Counted from the first letter of the stretch, positions 40,137 to 50,379 are shown. The stretch: 64,000 nt of DNA from Blautia sp. XA-2221 (GCF_028767025.1 NZ_JAJQXX010000007.1:62001-126000), one strand, 5' to 3'. Numbers and translations are program-made. The notes: generated by a model not told the origin, from the letters alone.

Positions 40137-40763
40137 ATGATTCCAACCAGAGATGAGATGGAGCAGGCATTTAAAATGCGCCATGGAAAAGAACTGCAGG
40201 AGAAATTTTCTTCAGCAGTGGTGGCAGTCTGCGGGCTGGGAGGACTTGGCTCTCATATTGCAGAAGCGCTTGCCAGAGCCGGGATCGGTAAGCTGATCCT
40301 TATTGATTTTGACAACGTAGATGTCAGCAATCTTCACCGGCAGCAGTATAAGGCGGAACAGGTGGGAAAGCGCAAAACAGAAGCTATAAAGGAAAATCTC
40401 AGAGAAATCGCGCCGTATCTGAACACAGAGGTACATAATGTAAAAATAACCCGGGACAATGCAAAGGAACTTTTAAAGGATGCAGATATCATCTGTGAGG
40501 CCTTTGATGATGCAGAGAGCAAAGCTATGCTTACCGATGTGGTACTCTGCAGTATGCGGGAAAAATATCTGATAGCTGCATCAGGGATGGCAGGGATGGG
40601 AAGCGCAAATGATATTCGTACCAGGAAGATCACAGAGCGTTTTTACCTCTGTGGAGATGAAACCAGTGAGGTAAAGGAGCAGAACAGTCTTGTGGCTTCC
40701 AGGGTGATGGTCTGTGCAGCCCATCAGGCCCATGCAGTTCTACGCATACTTGCCCGAAAATAA
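40137..40763 (+). CDS. thiF: Sulfur carrier protein ThiS adenylyltransferase ThiF (family 2)
   Basis: 208-residue E1-like enzyme. Nucleotide-binding glycine motif VCGLGGLGSHIAEALARAGI (about 30-49) and LIDFDNVDVSNLHRQQY are typical. It is the short family-2 form, lacking the C-terminal zinc CxxC pairs of E. coli ThiF. It activates the ThiS C terminus. It begins right after the thiS stop. Confidence 0.92.
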   Translation: MIPTRDEMEQAFKMRHGKELQEKFSSAVVAVCGLGGLGSHIAEALARAGIGKLILIDFDNVDVSNLHRQQYKAEQVGKRKTEAIKENLREIAPYLNTEVHNVKITRDNAKELLKDADIICEAFDDAESKAMLTDVVLCSMREKYLIAASGMAGMGSANDIRTRKITERFYLCGDETSEVKEQNSLVASRVMVCAAHQAHAVLRILARK

Positions 40764-40845
40764 CACATAAAACAGAGAGGAAACTCTCAGAAGAGAATCT
40801 GTAGATGTAAAAAAATGCACAAATAGTAGAAAGAGGAAATGGACA

Positions 40846-41613
40846 ATGAATGATAAGCTGATCATAGGGGGACATGAGTTTAACTCCCGTTTTATTCTTG
40901 GCTCGGGAAAATATTCTCTGAAGCTGATCGAGGCTGCAGTAAAGGATGCCGGAGCGGAAATCATTACACTGGCGGTGCGCCGGGCAAACACAAAAGATCA
41001 GGAAAATATTCTGGATTTTATTCCGGAGGAAGTAACTCTTCTTCCTAATACCAGTGGAGCGAGAAATGCAGAGGAAGCAGTGCGGATCGCCTGTCTTGCC
41101 AGAGAACTTGGCTGTGGAGATTTTGTAAAAATAGAGATCATGCGTGATTCCAAATATCTGCTTCCGGACAACCAGGAAACCGTAAAAGCAACAGAGATTC
41201 TGGCGGACAAAGGATTTGTGGTAATGCCCTATATGTATCCGGACCTGAATACTGCCCGTGATCTGGTAAATGCAGGAGCAGCGGCAGTTATGCCTCTTGC
41301 ATCTCCCATTGGTTCCAACAAAGGTCTGGCTACAAAAGATTTTATCCAGATTCTTATTGATGAGATTGATCTTCCCATTATTGTTGATGCCGGGATCGGA
41401 AAGCCTTCCCAGGCCTGTGAGGCAATGGAAATGGGAGCAGCGGCAATTATGGCAAATACCGCTCTTGCCACAGCAGGAGATCTGCCTCTGATGGCTGCCG
41501 CATTTAAACAGGCTATTGAAGCCGGACGAAAGGCATATCTTGCAGGTCTTGGAAGAGTGCTGACAAGAGGTGCATCTGCTTCGGATCCGCTGACAGGATT
41601 TTTAAGAGATTAG
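40846..41613 (+). CDS. thiG: Thiazole synthase ThiG
   Basis: 255-residue TIM-barrel enzyme making the thiazole phosphate carboxylate from deoxyxylulose phosphate, dehydroglycine and ThiS thiocarboxylate. Motifs: [22 protein letters not shown] (Schiff-base lysine follows the barrel), [14 protein letters not shown] and [34 protein letters not shown] precedes the ATG. It is tightly followed by thiH. Confidence 0.95.
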   Translation: MNDKLIIGGHEFNSRFILGSGKYSLKLIEAAVKDAGAEIITLAVRRANTKDQENILDFIPEEVTLLPNTSGARNAEEAVRIACLARELGCGDFVKIEIMRDSKYLLPDNQETVKATEILADKGFVVMPYMYPDLNTARDLVNAGAAAVMPLASPIGSNKGLATKDFIQILIDEIDLPIIVDAGIGKPSQACEAMEMGAAAIMANTALATAGDLPLMAAAFKQAIEAGRKAYLAGLGRVLTRGASASDPLTGFLRD

Positions 41614-41624
41614 AGGTGAGTGAA

Positions 41625-42878
41625 GTGGAAAATCAGTTTTTTATAGATTCTGAGTATCTTTCTGAAAAAGCCCTGGAAAAAAAGCACCGTCTGGAAACAG
41701 ATCCTTCTTTCCGGAAAAATCATATGGAATATATGCCCGGGATGGAACAGATTGAATCTCAGGTGTGCGGACAGGTTATGGGGCAGATGAAAGACTATGA
41801 CTATTCGGTTTACACAGCCTCAGATGTAAGGGCTGCGCTGAATCATGAAACCTGTTCAGTGGAAGATTTTAAAGCCCTGCTTTCTCCGGCGGCAGAACCG
41901 TTTCTTGAAGAAATGGCACAGAGGGCACGCATGGAGACCGGACGGCATTTCGGAAACACCGTATATCTTTTTACACCTTTGTATATTGCCAATTACTGCG
42001 AAAATTACTGTGTGTACTGTGGGTTTAACTGCTATAACCATATCAGCCGCATGAAGCTTTCTATGGAGCAGATTGAAAAAGAAATGAAGATTATTGCAGA
42101 CAGTGGCATGGAAGAAATCCTGATTCTTACAGGAGAGAGCCGCAGCCAGAGTGACGTGACCTATATCGGAGAGGCATGTAAGCTTGCTCGGAAATATTTT
42201 CGTATGGTAGGTCTGGAAATCTATCCGGTAAATACAGACGAATACGCTTATTTACACCAGTGCGGTGCAGACTATGTGACAGTATTTCAGGAAACCTATG
42301 ACACGGATAAGTATGAACAGCTTCATCTGATGGGACACAAAAGAGTATGGCCCTACCGTTTTGACGCTCAGGAGCGGGCTCTGCGGGGAGGTATGAGAGG
42401 TGTTGCTTTTTCGGCTCTTCTCGGACTTTCCGACTTTCGTAAAGACGCTCTTGCAACCGGGCTTCATGTGTATTATCTGCAGCGCAAATATCCTCATGCA
42501 GAAATGTCCTTGTCCTGTCCCAGACTGAGACCGATCATTAATAATGACAGAATTAATCCTTTGGATGTTCACGAAAAGCAGCTCTGCCAGATTATCTGCG
42601 CCTATCGTATTTTTCTTCCTTTTGCCGGAATCACCGTATCATCCAGGGAAAGTGCAGAGTTTCGGAACGGTATTGTGAAGATTGCCGCTACAAAGATTTC
42701 TGCAGGAGTGTCTACGGGAATCGGTGATCATGAGAGCAAATACAACGGCGGGGAATCAGAGGATGCAAAAGGCGACGAACAGTTTGAAATTGATGACAGC
42801 AGAAGCCTGGATGTGATGTACAGGGATATTGCAGAGGAAGGGCTTCAGCCGGTTCTGAATGATTATGTATATGTATAA
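41625..42878 (+). CDS. thiH: 2-iminoacetate synthase ThiH (tyrosine lyase, radical SAM)
   Basis: About 417 residues. The radical SAM motif C125-x3-C129-x2-C132 (CENYCVYCGFN) is followed by YNHISRMKLSMEQIEKEM and LTGESRSQSDVTYI. It cleaves tyrosine to give dehydroglycine for ThiG and lacks the C-terminal cluster of HydG. I prefer the GTG at 41625 because AGAGGTGAG sits just before it; a GTG at 41616 in the same frame is inside that ribosome site. The end overlaps the next start region by 20 bases. Confidence 0.94.
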   Translation: MENQFFIDSEYLSEKALEKKHRLETDPSFRKNHMEYMPGMEQIESQVCGQVMGQMKDYDYSVYTASDVRAALNHETCSVEDFKALLSPAAEPFLEEMAQRARMETGRHFGNTVYLFTPLYIANYCENYCVYCGFNCYNHISRMKLSMEQIEKEMKIIADSGMEEILILTGESRSQSDVTYIGEACKLARKYFRMVGLEIYPVNTDEYAYLHQCGADYVTVFQETYDTDKYEQLHLMGHKRVWPYRFDAQERALRGGMRGVAFSALLGLSDFRKDALATGLHVYYLQRKYPHAEMSLSCPRLRPIINNDRINPLDVHEKQLCQIICAYRIFLPFAGITVSSRESAEFRNGIVKIAATKISAGVSTGIGDHESKYNGGESEDAKGDEQFEIDDSRSLDVMYRDIAEEGLQPVLNDYVYV

Positions 42879-43488
42879 AGAAAACAGGAACTCAGATATT
42901 TTGTGTATTACAAACAGAAAACTCTGTCAGGAAGATTTTTTTACCAGGATTCGGAAGATCGCAGCCGCCCATCCGGCAGCGATAGTTCTGAGAGAAAAGG
43001 ATCTTTCGGAAAGGGAATATATAGATTTTGCAGAAAAAATCCTGAACATATGCAGAGAGCAGGACACTGCCTGTATCCTGCACAGCTTTCCGGAAGCAGC
43101 CCTGGAGCTGGGATGTGACAGTATCCATCTTCCTCTTCCAGTCCTTATGAAAATGGAGCGTCGGCAGCGGCAAAGATTTCGGGTGCTGGGAGCCTCCTGC
43201 CATTCTGTGGAAGAGGCAAAAATGGCAGAAAAACTGGGTTGTACCTATCTGACAGCAGGTCATATTTTTGAGACAGAATGTAAGAAAGGGCTGCCTGGAC
43301 GGGGACTGGATTTTCTGAACAGAGTATGCTCAGATGTTTCCGTTCCGGTTTATGCGATCGGTGGGATTTCTCCGGCCAATATCAGTAAAATAAAAGAGAC
43401 CGGGGCGGCAGGTGCCTGTATGATGAGCGGATTTATGACCTGCGAATCTCCGGGAGATTATTTGCGGGATTTTAAGAGACAGGAATAA
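42859..43488 (+). CDS. tenI: Thiazole tautomerase-like protein TenI (thiamine phosphate synthase family)
   Basis: About 209 residues, ThiE/TenI superfamily barrel. The segment AGHIFETECKKGLPGRGLDF matches TenI (thiazole tautomerase) rather than ThiE, and VYAIGGISPANI is common to both. A true ThiE follows at 43545, so this gene most likely aromatises the ThiG product. The start is uncertain: ATG at 42859, 42865 and 42871 are all possible and overlap thiH. Confidence 0.85.
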   Translation: MIMYMYKENRNSDILCITNRKLCQEDFFTRIRKIAAAHPAAIVLREKDLSEREYIDFAEKILNICREQDTACILHSFPEAALELGCDSIHLPLPVLMKMERRQRQRFRVLGASCHSVEEAKMAEKLGCTYLTAGHIFETECKKGLPGRGLDFLNRVCSDVSVPVYAIGGISPANISKIKETGAAGACMMSGFMTCESPGDYLRDFKRQE

Positions 43489-43544
43489 AAAAATATTTTT
43501 ACAGCGTTTTGTATCCTGAAAAAAGGAAAGGACAAAAGAACGAC

Positions 43545-44186
43545 ATGAAATTTCATAAAGATATGCTTCTTCTCTATGCAGTGACAGATAGAAAATGGAC
43601 AGGCAGACAGTCTTTGGAGGAACAGATTGAAGATGCGCTGAAGGGGGGAGCAACCCTGATCCAGCTTCGGGAAAAGAATCTGACAGAAGAAGAGCTTATA
43701 GTGGAAGCAAAAAAAATAAAAGAGATTTGTCACAGCTATCACGTTCCTCTGATCATTAATGATAATGTGAAGACAGCGCTTTTAAGCGGCGCAGATGGTG
43801 TGCATGTGGGAAAAGAAGATATGCCGGTTTCTGAGATACGGAAACAGGTTCCGAAAGATTTTATAATAGGAGCCACCGCAAAAACGGTAGAGCAGGCGAA
43901 AAAAGCAGAACAGGACGGGGCGGATTATCTTGGCGTGGGAGCTGTTTTTCCCTCTCCCACCAAACAGAATGCCATTCGTATTACAGGAGATCAGTTAAAA
44001 GAAATCTGCAGTTCTGTTTCTGTTCCGGCAGTGGCTATCGGCGGGATCACCAGACAGAATATAGAGAAGCTTGCCGGAGGAAATATAGCAGGGGCAGCTG
44101 TAGTGTCCGGGATTTTTGCCGCCCGGGACATACAGAAAGAAACCGTTCTTCTAAAGAAAAAAATACGGGAGGTTTTAAGCCTATGA
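43545..44186 (+). CDS. thiE: Thiamine phosphate synthase ThiE
   Basis: 213-residue barrel joining HMP-PP and thiazole phosphate. Motifs: LYAVTDRKWTGRQSLEEQIE, LIQLREKNLTEEEL, LIINDNVKTALLSGADGVHV, GVGAVFPSPTKQNA and VAIGGITRQNIEKL. ATG 43545 with AAAGGAAAGGAC is preferred over a TTG at 43509. The stop overlaps the thiD start by 4 bases. Confidence 0.95.
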   Translation: MKFHKDMLLLYAVTDRKWTGRQSLEEQIEDALKGGATLIQLREKNLTEEELIVEAKKIKEICHSYHVPLIINDNVKTALLSGADGVHVGKEDMPVSEIRKQVPKDFIIGATAKTVEQAKKAEQDGADYLGVGAVFPSPTKQNAIRITGDQLKEICSSVSVPAVAIGGITRQNIEKLAGGNIAGAAVVSGIFAARDIQKETVLLKKKIREVLSL

Positions 44187-44977
44187 GTGTTCATACCGCT
44201 CTGACCATTGCCGGAAGTGATTCCAGTGGTGGAGCAGGAATCCAGGCAGATATTAAAACCATGATCACAAACGGCGTGTATGCGATGAGCGCCATAACGG
44301 CTCTGACTGCTCAGAATACAACAGGTGTGCGAGCTGTTATGGAGGTGTCACCGGAATTTTTGAGCGACCAGCTGGATGCGGTATTTGAAGATATTTATCC
44401 GGATGCAGTAAAGATCGGTATGGTATCTTCAAAGAAACTGATTGGGGTAATTGGAGAGAAACTGCGGTTTTATCATGCAAAAAACGTGGTGGCGGATCCG
44501 GTGATGGTGGCTTCCAGCGGCTCTTCCCTTATGGAAAATAACGGGGCAGATGCGTTTATAAACGAGCTGTTTCCTCTTGCTTCTCTGATCACGCCAAATA
44601 TTCCGGAGGCAGAAGTTCTTTCCGGCTGTGTAATAAAAAATAAACAGGATATGGAAACGGCAGCAGAAAAGCTCAGTGCTCTTGGCGCAAAGGCAGTTCT
44701 TTTAAAAGGCGGTCACAGCATCTGTGACGCAGATGATCTTCTTTATATGGAAGGACAGAAGACCTGGATTAGAGGGAAACGGATCAACAATCCCAATACT
44801 CATGGAACAGGCTGTACACTTTCTTCCGCTATTGCATCAAACCTTGCAAAGGGAATGGAAATGGAAGGGGCGGTAAAAAGTGCAAAGGAATATATCTCAA
44901 AGGCTCTGGCAGCCGGACTGGATCTGGGAAAGGGCAGCGGACCTCTGAACCATGCTTTTGGGATAGGAAATTTGTAA
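44183..44977 (+). CDS. thiD: Hydroxymethylpyrimidine/phosphomethylpyrimidine kinase ThiD
   Basis: 264-residue ribokinase-family enzyme phosphorylating HMP and HMP-P. It begins ALTIAGSDSSGGAGIQADIK and ends with the anion-hole motif NTHGTGCTLSSAIASNLA. Length and motifs are standard. It overlaps thiE by 4 bases (ATGA) and is followed by thiC after 53 bases. Confidence 0.96.
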   Translation: MSVHTALTIAGSDSSGGAGIQADIKTMITNGVYAMSAITALTAQNTTGVRAVMEVSPEFLSDQLDAVFEDIYPDAVKIGMVSSKKLIGVIGEKLRFYHAKNVVADPVMVASSGSSLMENNGADAFINELFPLASLITPNIPEAEVLSGCVIKNKQDMETAAEKLSALGAKAVLLKGGHSICDADDLLYMEGQKTWIRGKRINNPNTHGTGCTLSSAIASNLAKGMEMEGAVKSAKEYISKALAAGLDLGKGSGPLNHAFGIGNL

Positions 44978-45030
44978 AACAAACACATGAATAAAATTAT
45001 AATTACAAAGACACGGAAAGGAAATGCTTT

Positions 45031-46335
45031 ATGAGAGAATATAAAACACAGATGGATGCTGCAAGACGTGGAATCATCACTCCGGAAATGAAAAAGGTTG
45101 CAGCAAAAGAATACCGTACAGAGGAGGAAATCAGAGAGCTTGTTGCAAAGGGACAGGTGGCAATCTGCGCCAACAGACTTCACACCTGCATTGAGCCAAA
45201 TGGAGTAGGCTCCATGCTGCGAACAAAGATCAATGTGAATCTTGGAGTTTCCAGAGACTGCAAGGATTATGATATTGAAATGGAAAAAGTCATGGCAGCA
45301 GTGAATATGGGAGCAGAGGCCATTATGGATCTTTCCTCTCACGGAAACACACAGCCTTTTCGAAAAAAGCTGATCCGTGAATGTCCGGCAATGATTGGAA
45401 CAGTTCCAGTGTATGACAGTGTGATCCATTACCAGAGAGATCTTTCCACTCTGACAGCAAAGGATTTTATTGATGTGATCCGGCTTCATGCAGAGGACGG
45501 GGTTGACTTTGTGACCCTTCACTGCGGAATTACCAGAAAGACCATTGACCAGATCAAAAAGCATAAAAGAAAAATGAACATTGTATCCAGAGGAGGTTCT
45601 CTTGTGTTTGCATGGATGAGCATGACGGGAGAGGAAAACCCATTTTATGAGTATTATGATGAAATTCTGGATATCTGCCGGGAATATGATGTGACGATTT
45701 CTCTTGGAGATGCCTGCCGGCCCGGCTGTCTGGCAGATGCCAGTGACGTATGTCAGATCGAGGAGCTGGTCCGTCTGGGTGAACTGACAAAGCGGGCATG
45801 GGAAAAGGATGTTCAGGTTATGGTCGAGGGACCGGGACATATGCCTCTTGATCAGATTGAAGCAAACATGAAACTGCAGCAGTCTGTATGCATGGGCGCG
45901 CCTTTTTATGTTCTGGGACCTATTGTTACGGATATTGCGCCGGGATATGATCATATCACCTCTGCTATCGGAGGAGCTGTGGCAGCTTCGGCAGGAGCGG
46001 CTTTTCTCTGTTATGTAACGCCTGCAGAGCATCTGGCGCTTCCAAATGTTGAGGATGTAAAGCAGGGGATCATCGCATCCAGGATCGCAGCCCATGCGGC
46101 AGATATTGCAAAAAAGGTTCCTCATGCAAGAGACATGGATGATGCCATGGCAGATGCAAGAAGAACCTTTGACTGGGATAAACAGTGGGAGTGTTCCATT
46201 GACCCGGAAACAGCCAGAAGCATCCGGGATGACAGAGCGCCGGAACATGAGGATACCTGCTCCATGTGTGGGAAATTCTGTGCAGTGCGGAGCATGAACA
46301 AGGCTCTGAACGGAGAATACATTGATATTCTCTGA
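45031..46335 (+). CDS. thiC: Phosphomethylpyrimidine synthase ThiC
   Basis: 434-residue radical SAM enzyme converting aminoimidazole ribotide to HMP-P. The C-terminal cluster motif is [11 protein letters not shown] (C-x2-C-x4-C), distinctive of Thi[32 protein letters not shown] and [14 protein letters not shown] are conserved. This is the short Firmicute form without the plant/proteobacterial N-terminal domain. Last gene of the TPP-controlled operon; GGAAAGGAAATG precedes the start. Confidence 0.97.
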   Translation: MREYKTQMDAARRGIITPEMKKVAAKEYRTEEEIRELVAKGQVAICANRLHTCIEPNGVGSMLRTKINVNLGVSRDCKDYDIEMEKVMAAVNMGAEAIMDLSSHGNTQPFRKKLIRECPAMIGTVPVYDSVIHYQRDLSTLTAKDFIDVIRLHAEDGVDFVTLHCGITRKTIDQIKKHKRKMNIVSRGGSLVFAWMSMTGEENPFYEYYDEILDICREYDVTISLGDACRPGCLADASDVCQIEELVRLGELTKRAWEKDVQVMVEGPGHMPLDQIEANMKLQQSVCMGAPFYVLGPIVTDIAPGYDHITSAIGGAVAASAGAAFLCYVTPAEHLALPNVEDVKQGIIASRIAAHAADIAKKVPHARDMDDAMADARRTFDWDKQWECSIDPETARSIRDDRAPEHEDTCSMCGKFCAVRSMNKALNGEYIDIL

Positions 46336-46340
46336 GAAGT

Positions 46341-46904
46341 CTAAAGCTTTATGATAAGAACAGGGATGGGCGGATTGTTAGGACGGTTAAAATAATCGCT
46401 GCGGATCACCAGATATTTTTGGGAATCCAGCCCGGAAAGCCAGGCAAGCACCTGATCCCGTTCCTGAAATCCGGAGTCACCTCCGCTGTAAATACACAGA
46501 GAGATCAGTCCGTTTTTCTGAAGAAGAGAAAGCCCCTGCTCCAAAGCCCGGATGCTGGTGTCTGCTTTTGTGGACAGGGAGTGATCTCCTCCGGGAAGAT
46601 AACCCAGATTAAATACAATACAGCTGACTGATTCCGGTGAAGCATAGCTGGCCATATTGGTATGGGAATCGAGGATCAGCCGGTAATTTTCGGGAGCGCC
46701 TGCATGCAGCAGGCGCTTTTTGGTATTGGCAAGAGCCATTTCCTGAATATCAAATGCCAGTACCTGTCCGTTTTCTTTACAGAGCGTACTTAAAAGCAAA
46801 GTGTCGTTTCCGTTTCCCATGGTGGCGTCAATACACAGATCTCCGGGCTTTACCTGTTCACGGATAAAACGTGCGCACCATTGCGTGATCTGACAGGAAT
46901 CCAT
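46341..46904 (-). CDS. Class I SAM-dependent methyltransferase, MnmM/YtqB-like
   Basis: 187-residue Rossmann methyltransferase of the rRNA_methylase (YtqB) family: DLCIDATMGNGNDTLLLS (SAM motif I), VLAFDIQEMALANTKKRL, VFNLGYLPGGDHSLSTKADTSI (family hallmark NLGYLPGGD) and LCIYSGGDSG. B. subtilis YtqB was assigned as MnmM, which methylates nm5s2U34 in tRNA; that is the likely role here. The stop lies 5 bases from the convergent thiC stop, with no terminator between. AAAAGGAGATAC precedes the ATG. Confidence 0.85.
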   Translation of the reverse strand: MDSCQITQWCARFIREQVKPGDLCIDATMGNGNDTLLLSTLCKENGQVLAFDIQEMALANTKKRLLHAGAPENYRLILDSHTNMASYASPESVSCIVFNLGYLPGGDHSLSTKADTSIRALEQGLSLLQKNGLISLCIYSGGDSGFQERDQVLAWLSGLDSQKYLVIRSDYFNRPNNPPIPVLIIKL

Positions 46905-46960
46905 AAAAAGTATCTCCTTTTGATAACTGATTGTCAGGGAAAGTCACAGATTCTGAAAAT

Positions 46961-48013
46961 TTATCCAAGATAGCTTTTCAGGAGATTGAAGGTATTTTCC
47001 ACACCTTTTCTGTGACTTCTTTCATATCCGTGAGAAGCATATACGCCCGGGCCGATCAGACCATGGCGGGCATCAGCTCCCGCATTCAAAGCAGCATCTG
47101 CATCAGAACCATAATGAGGATATACGTCCACGGCAAAATCCACATCTGCCTGTCTGGCAGCCTGGATAAGACCGGAAACAACATCATAGTGATAAGGTCC
47201 TCGGCTGTCCTTTGCACAGATGGAAACCTGACATTCCGTACATTCCAGACCTTCCCCTACACAGCCCATATCCACAGACAAAAGTTCTGTGACATGATCC
47301 GGTATGGAAGCGCAGCCGCCGTGTCCCACTTCTTCAAACACAGTAATATGCTGATAAATCCTGCGGGCAGGAGTGATGTTTTCGTCTTTTAAATATTTTG
47401 CATAACCTAAAAGAATGGCAGTGCTTAATTTGTCATCCAGAAAACGGCTTTTGATAAAACCGGAAGGAGTGACAACTGTTCGGGGATCAAAGCAGACAAT
47501 ATCTCCGGTCATGATACCAAGAGCTTTTACTTCCTCTGCAGAAGTTACCAGCTCGTCCAGAAGAACTTCCATATCCTTGTAGGTTCTTTTTTTGTCGTCA
47601 TATTCTCCGTTGACATGAATAGAAGCATTACATAACTGGAAGGTTCCGGTATAGGTTTTTCCGTTTCTTGTAATGATACGGCAGTTTTCTGCTTCTGCAT
47701 TATTGGGATTCATTCCGCCTAAAGGGCTGAGTTTCAGACGGCCCTCGCCGGTAATGGAAGAAACCATAGCCCCCAAAGTATCTGTATGCGCCATCAGCAT
47801 AACAGGTCCCTGTGACGGATTCTCTGTAGCTTCTCCTGTACCCTGGGAAATCTGCACCAGAACTCCGCCTTTTGTGGTAAGCTGCGGTTCATATCCCATT
47901 TCTCTGTAGGTTTCCAGAAGCCACTGAGATACATTTTTTGTGTATCCGGAAGGGCTGTCAATGGAAAGAAGCTTCTGCGCTTTTTGAATGATATATTCGG
48001 TATAGTCTTTCAT
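46961..48013 (-). CDS. M42 family metallopeptidase (glutamyl aminopeptidase/cellulase-like)
   Basis: 350-residue aminopeptidase of the M42 family (dodecameric TET-type). Motifs: LMAHTDTLGAMVSSI (metal ligands H, D), FLDDKLSTAILLGY (bridging D), VFEEVGHGG (catalytic and metal glutamates) and a terminal ASHGYERSH metal histidine. It trims peptides in the cytoplasm. AAAGGAGACTTCACA precedes the ATG. It has its own promoter about 180 bases upstream. Confidence 0.92.
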   Translation of the reverse strand: MKDYTEYIIQKAQKLLSIDSPSGYTKNVSQWLLETYREMGYEPQLTTKGGVLVQISQGTGEATENPSQGPVMLMAHTDTLGAMVSSITGEGRLKLSPLGGMNPNNAEAENCRIITRNGKTYTGTFQLCNASIHVNGEYDDKKRTYKDMEVLLDELVTSAEEVKALGIMTGDIVCFDPRTVVTPSGFIKSRFLDDKLSTAILLGYAKYLKDENITPARRIYQHITVFEEVGHGGCASIPDHVTELLSVDMGCVGEGLECTECQVSICAKDSRGPYHYDVVSGLIQAARQADVDFAVDVYPHYGSDADAALNAGADARHGLIGPGVYASHGYERSHRKGVENTFNLLKSYLG

Positions 48014-48189
48014 TGTGAAGTCTCCTTTATAAAATTTATTCTGTACTGTAAATGAGCAAATTTAAAAAATGCACAAAATGATTTTCCGCCAGTTTCTGTT
48101 TCATGGACATATAAGTAGGATAATCTTTTGTATCCGGTTTTCCGTTGTGTGAAATTTGGCATCTGCTTATTTATAGTTCTTTGTTTATT

Positions 48190-48218
48190 ATTATAAGAAA
48201 AAACATACATAAGGTCAA
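48190..48218 (-). promoter_or_regulatory. Promoter of the M42 peptidase gene
   Basis: Minus strand: TTGACC (48218-48213), 17-base spacer, TATAAT (48195-48190). The 436-base gap 48014-48449 otherwise holds a coaBC upstream region with a short palindrome GGTCTGTTCAGACC at 48416-48429. Confidence 0.7.
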
Positions 48219-48449
48219 TTATGAGGTGCCTATTTTACATAAAAGAACAGATGTAAGCCGTTCAATTCCATAGGGTGTTTGACATTTATATGTAAAGATC
48301 ACGGAAAATACAGGATAATTTTGTAATCAATGGTGTATAAAAATATGAACACGGGAAAAAGCCATTGCAATTAAGAGACGGGATTGGTAAAATAAAAAAA
48401 CAGGTAAAAAGCTTCGGTCTGTTCAGACCATTAAAGGGAGGGAATCGAA

Positions 48450-49655
48450 ATGTTAAAGGGAAAAACAGTACTTCTGGGTGTAACAGGAAGTATTGCAGCA
48501 TATAAGATCGCTTATCTTGCCAGCGCGTTAAAGAAGCTTCATGCGCAGGTTCATGTATTAATGACAGAGAATGCCACGAATTTTATCAATCCCATTACAT
48601 TTGAATCTCTTACAGGAAACAAATGTCTGGTAGATACTTTTGACCGGAATTTTCAGTTCCAGGTAGAACATGTGTCCATTGCAAAACAGGCAGATGTGGT
48701 GATGATCGCTCCTGCAAGCGCCAATGTGATCGGAAAGCTTGCTCACGGGATCGCAGACGATATGCTGACTACCACGGTCATGGCATGTAAGTGTAAAAAA
48801 TACATTTCTCCTGCCATGAATACAAATATGTACGAGAATCCCATTCTCCAGGATAATCTGAAGATTCTCCGCCATTACGATTATGAAGTGATCGATCCGG
48901 CGGTGGGATATCTGGCATGCGGAGACACCGGAGCCGGAAAAATGCCGGAGCCGGAAATTCTCTTACAGTATATATTGAAAGAAATTGCCCGGGAGAAGGA
49001 CTTAAAGGGTAAAAAAGTCCTTGTAACTGCAGGGCCCACTCAGGAGGCCATTGATCCGGTCCGCTATATTACCAATCATTCCTCTGGAAAAATGGGATAC
49101 GCTCTTGCCAGAGCTGCCATGCTCAGAGGAGCAGAGGTCACACTTGTAAGCGGTCCCTGCGCGATTGCGCCTCCCCCGTTTGTAAAAATGATTCCTGTTG
49201 TCACTGCGAGGGATATGTTTGAGGCAGTCACATCAGTAAGTGAGGAACAGGATATTATTATCAAAGCTGCGGCAGTGGCAGATTACCGTCCGCTGCATGT
49301 GGCTGATGAAAAGGTAAAAAAACAGGATGGAGAAATGAGCATTGAGCTGGAAAGGACGGACGATATCCTGAAGTATCTGGGAGAGCACAGACGTCCGGGA
49401 CAGTTTTTATGCGGATTTTCCATGGAAACACAGAATATGATCGGTAATTCCAGGGTCAAGCTTGAGAAAAAGCATCTGGACATGGTGGCAGCCAATAATC
49501 TGAAACAGGCAGGCGCCGGGTTCCAGGGGGATACTAATATTCTGACCCTGATTACACAGAATGAGGACGTATCACTTCAGCTGATGAGCAAGGAGGATGC
49601 AGCCAATGCCATTCTGGATAAAATCCTTTCTGTCTTAAAAGAAAGGGAAGTGTAA
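48450..49655 (+). CDS. coaBC: Bifunctional phosphopantothenoylcysteine decarboxylase / phosphopantothenate--cysteine ligase
   Basis: 401 residues. The N-terminal CoaC flavoprotein domain (1 to about 185) shows TGSIAAYK, EHVSIAKQADVVMIAPASAN (active-site His), SPAMNTNMYENP and ACGDTGAGKMPEPE. The CoaB domain begins near 190 with VTAGPTQEAIDPVRYITNHS and SGKMGYALARAA. It acts in coenzyme A synthesis. GGGAGGGAATCGAA precedes the ATG. An ECF transporter and coaX follow, forming a pantothenate/CoA set. Confidence 0.96.
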   Translation: MLKGKTVLLGVTGSIAAYKIAYLASALKKLHAQVHVLMTENATNFINPITFESLTGNKCLVDTFDRNFQFQVEHVSIAKQADVVMIAPASANVIGKLAHGIADDMLTTTVMACKCKKYISPAMNTNMYENPILQDNLKILRHYDYEVIDPAVGYLACGDTGAGKMPEPEILLQYILKEIAREKDLKGKKVLVTAGPTQEAIDPVRYITNHSSGKMGYALARAAMLRGAEVTLVSGPCAIAPPPFVKMIPVVTARDMFEAVTSVSEEQDIIIKAAAVADYRPLHVADEKVKKQDGEMSIELERTDDILKYLGEHRRPGQFLCGFSMETQNMIGNSRVKLEKKHLDMVAANNLKQAGAGFQGDTNILTLITQNEDVSLQLMSKEDAANAILDKILSVLKEREV

Positions 49656-49749
49656 CCCGTTTATCAGGAGGCGGGCAAATACATTTACCGCCCGCAGTTC
49701 CGCACCGTATTGTATCCCTGTAAGAGGGAACGATAACAAGGAGGAAAAA

Positions 49750-50379
49750 ATGAAAACAAAAAACAAATTCACAACATCACAGCTTACTGTACTGGGATTA
49801 ATGTCAGGTATTCTTCTGCTTATGGCATATACTCCTTTGGGGTATCTGAACATTGGTCCGCTGGCCATTTCTTTTAATGTGATTCCGGTAGCGGTCAGTG
49901 CAGTAGTACTTGGTCCCGTAGGCGGCGCAGTAACAGGAGCCATTTTCGGACTGACCAGTTTTGGACAGTGTATTGGAATTGGAGGAACCAGCGCCATGGG
50001 CGCCGTTTTGTTTGGTATCAGCCCTGTTCTTGCTTTTCTGCAGAGGTTTATCCCAAGACTTCTTATGGGAGTTTGCGTGGGATATATTTTCAGAGCAGTA
50101 CGGAAAAAAACCAATATTTATGTTTCCTGCGCAGTGACCGGTTTCTTCTCGGCATTTTTAAACACAGTATTTTTTATGACAGCGCTTGTAGGTATGTTTG
50201 GAAACACGGAATATATCAGGGAACTGATAGGAGGACAGAATGTAATCCTGTTCTGCTGTGCTTTTGTGGGTATTAATGCAGTCTGCGAAATGGCAGCATC
50301 TACTGTGATCACCGGAGCGGTGGGAAGTGCGCTTTCCAGAGCAAGGCTGATTCCGGCATCTCAGATTGCAGTGAAATAG
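49750..50379 (+). CDS. ECF transporter S component, probable pantothenate (PanT-like)
   Basis: 209-residue membrane protein with about six hydrophobic spans. The N-terminal SQLTVLGLMSGILLLMAYTPLGYLNIGPL and FNVIPVAVSAVVLGPVGGAVTGAIFGLTSF fit substrate-binding subunits of energy-coupling factor vitamin transporters. Its place between coaBC and coaX points to pantothenate as the substrate; sequence alone would not settle this. The shared EcfA/EcfT module must be encoded elsewhere. AAGGAGGAAAAA precedes the ATG. Confidence 0.85.
   Translation: MKTKNKFTTSQLTVLGLMSGILLLMAYTPLGYLNIGPLAISFNVIPVAVSAVVLGPVGGAVTGAIFGLTSFGQCIGIGGTSAMGAVLFGISPVLAFLQRFIPRLLMGVCVGYIFRAVRKKTNIYVSCAVTGFFSAFLNTVFFMTALVGMFGNTEYIRELIGGQNVILFCCAFVGINAVCEMAASTVITGAVGSALSRARLIPASQIAVK

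Noticed and set aside
44800-46248. 482-codon minus-strand open frame across thiD/thiC
   Set aside because: Antisense shadow; thiC on the plus strand is unambiguous.
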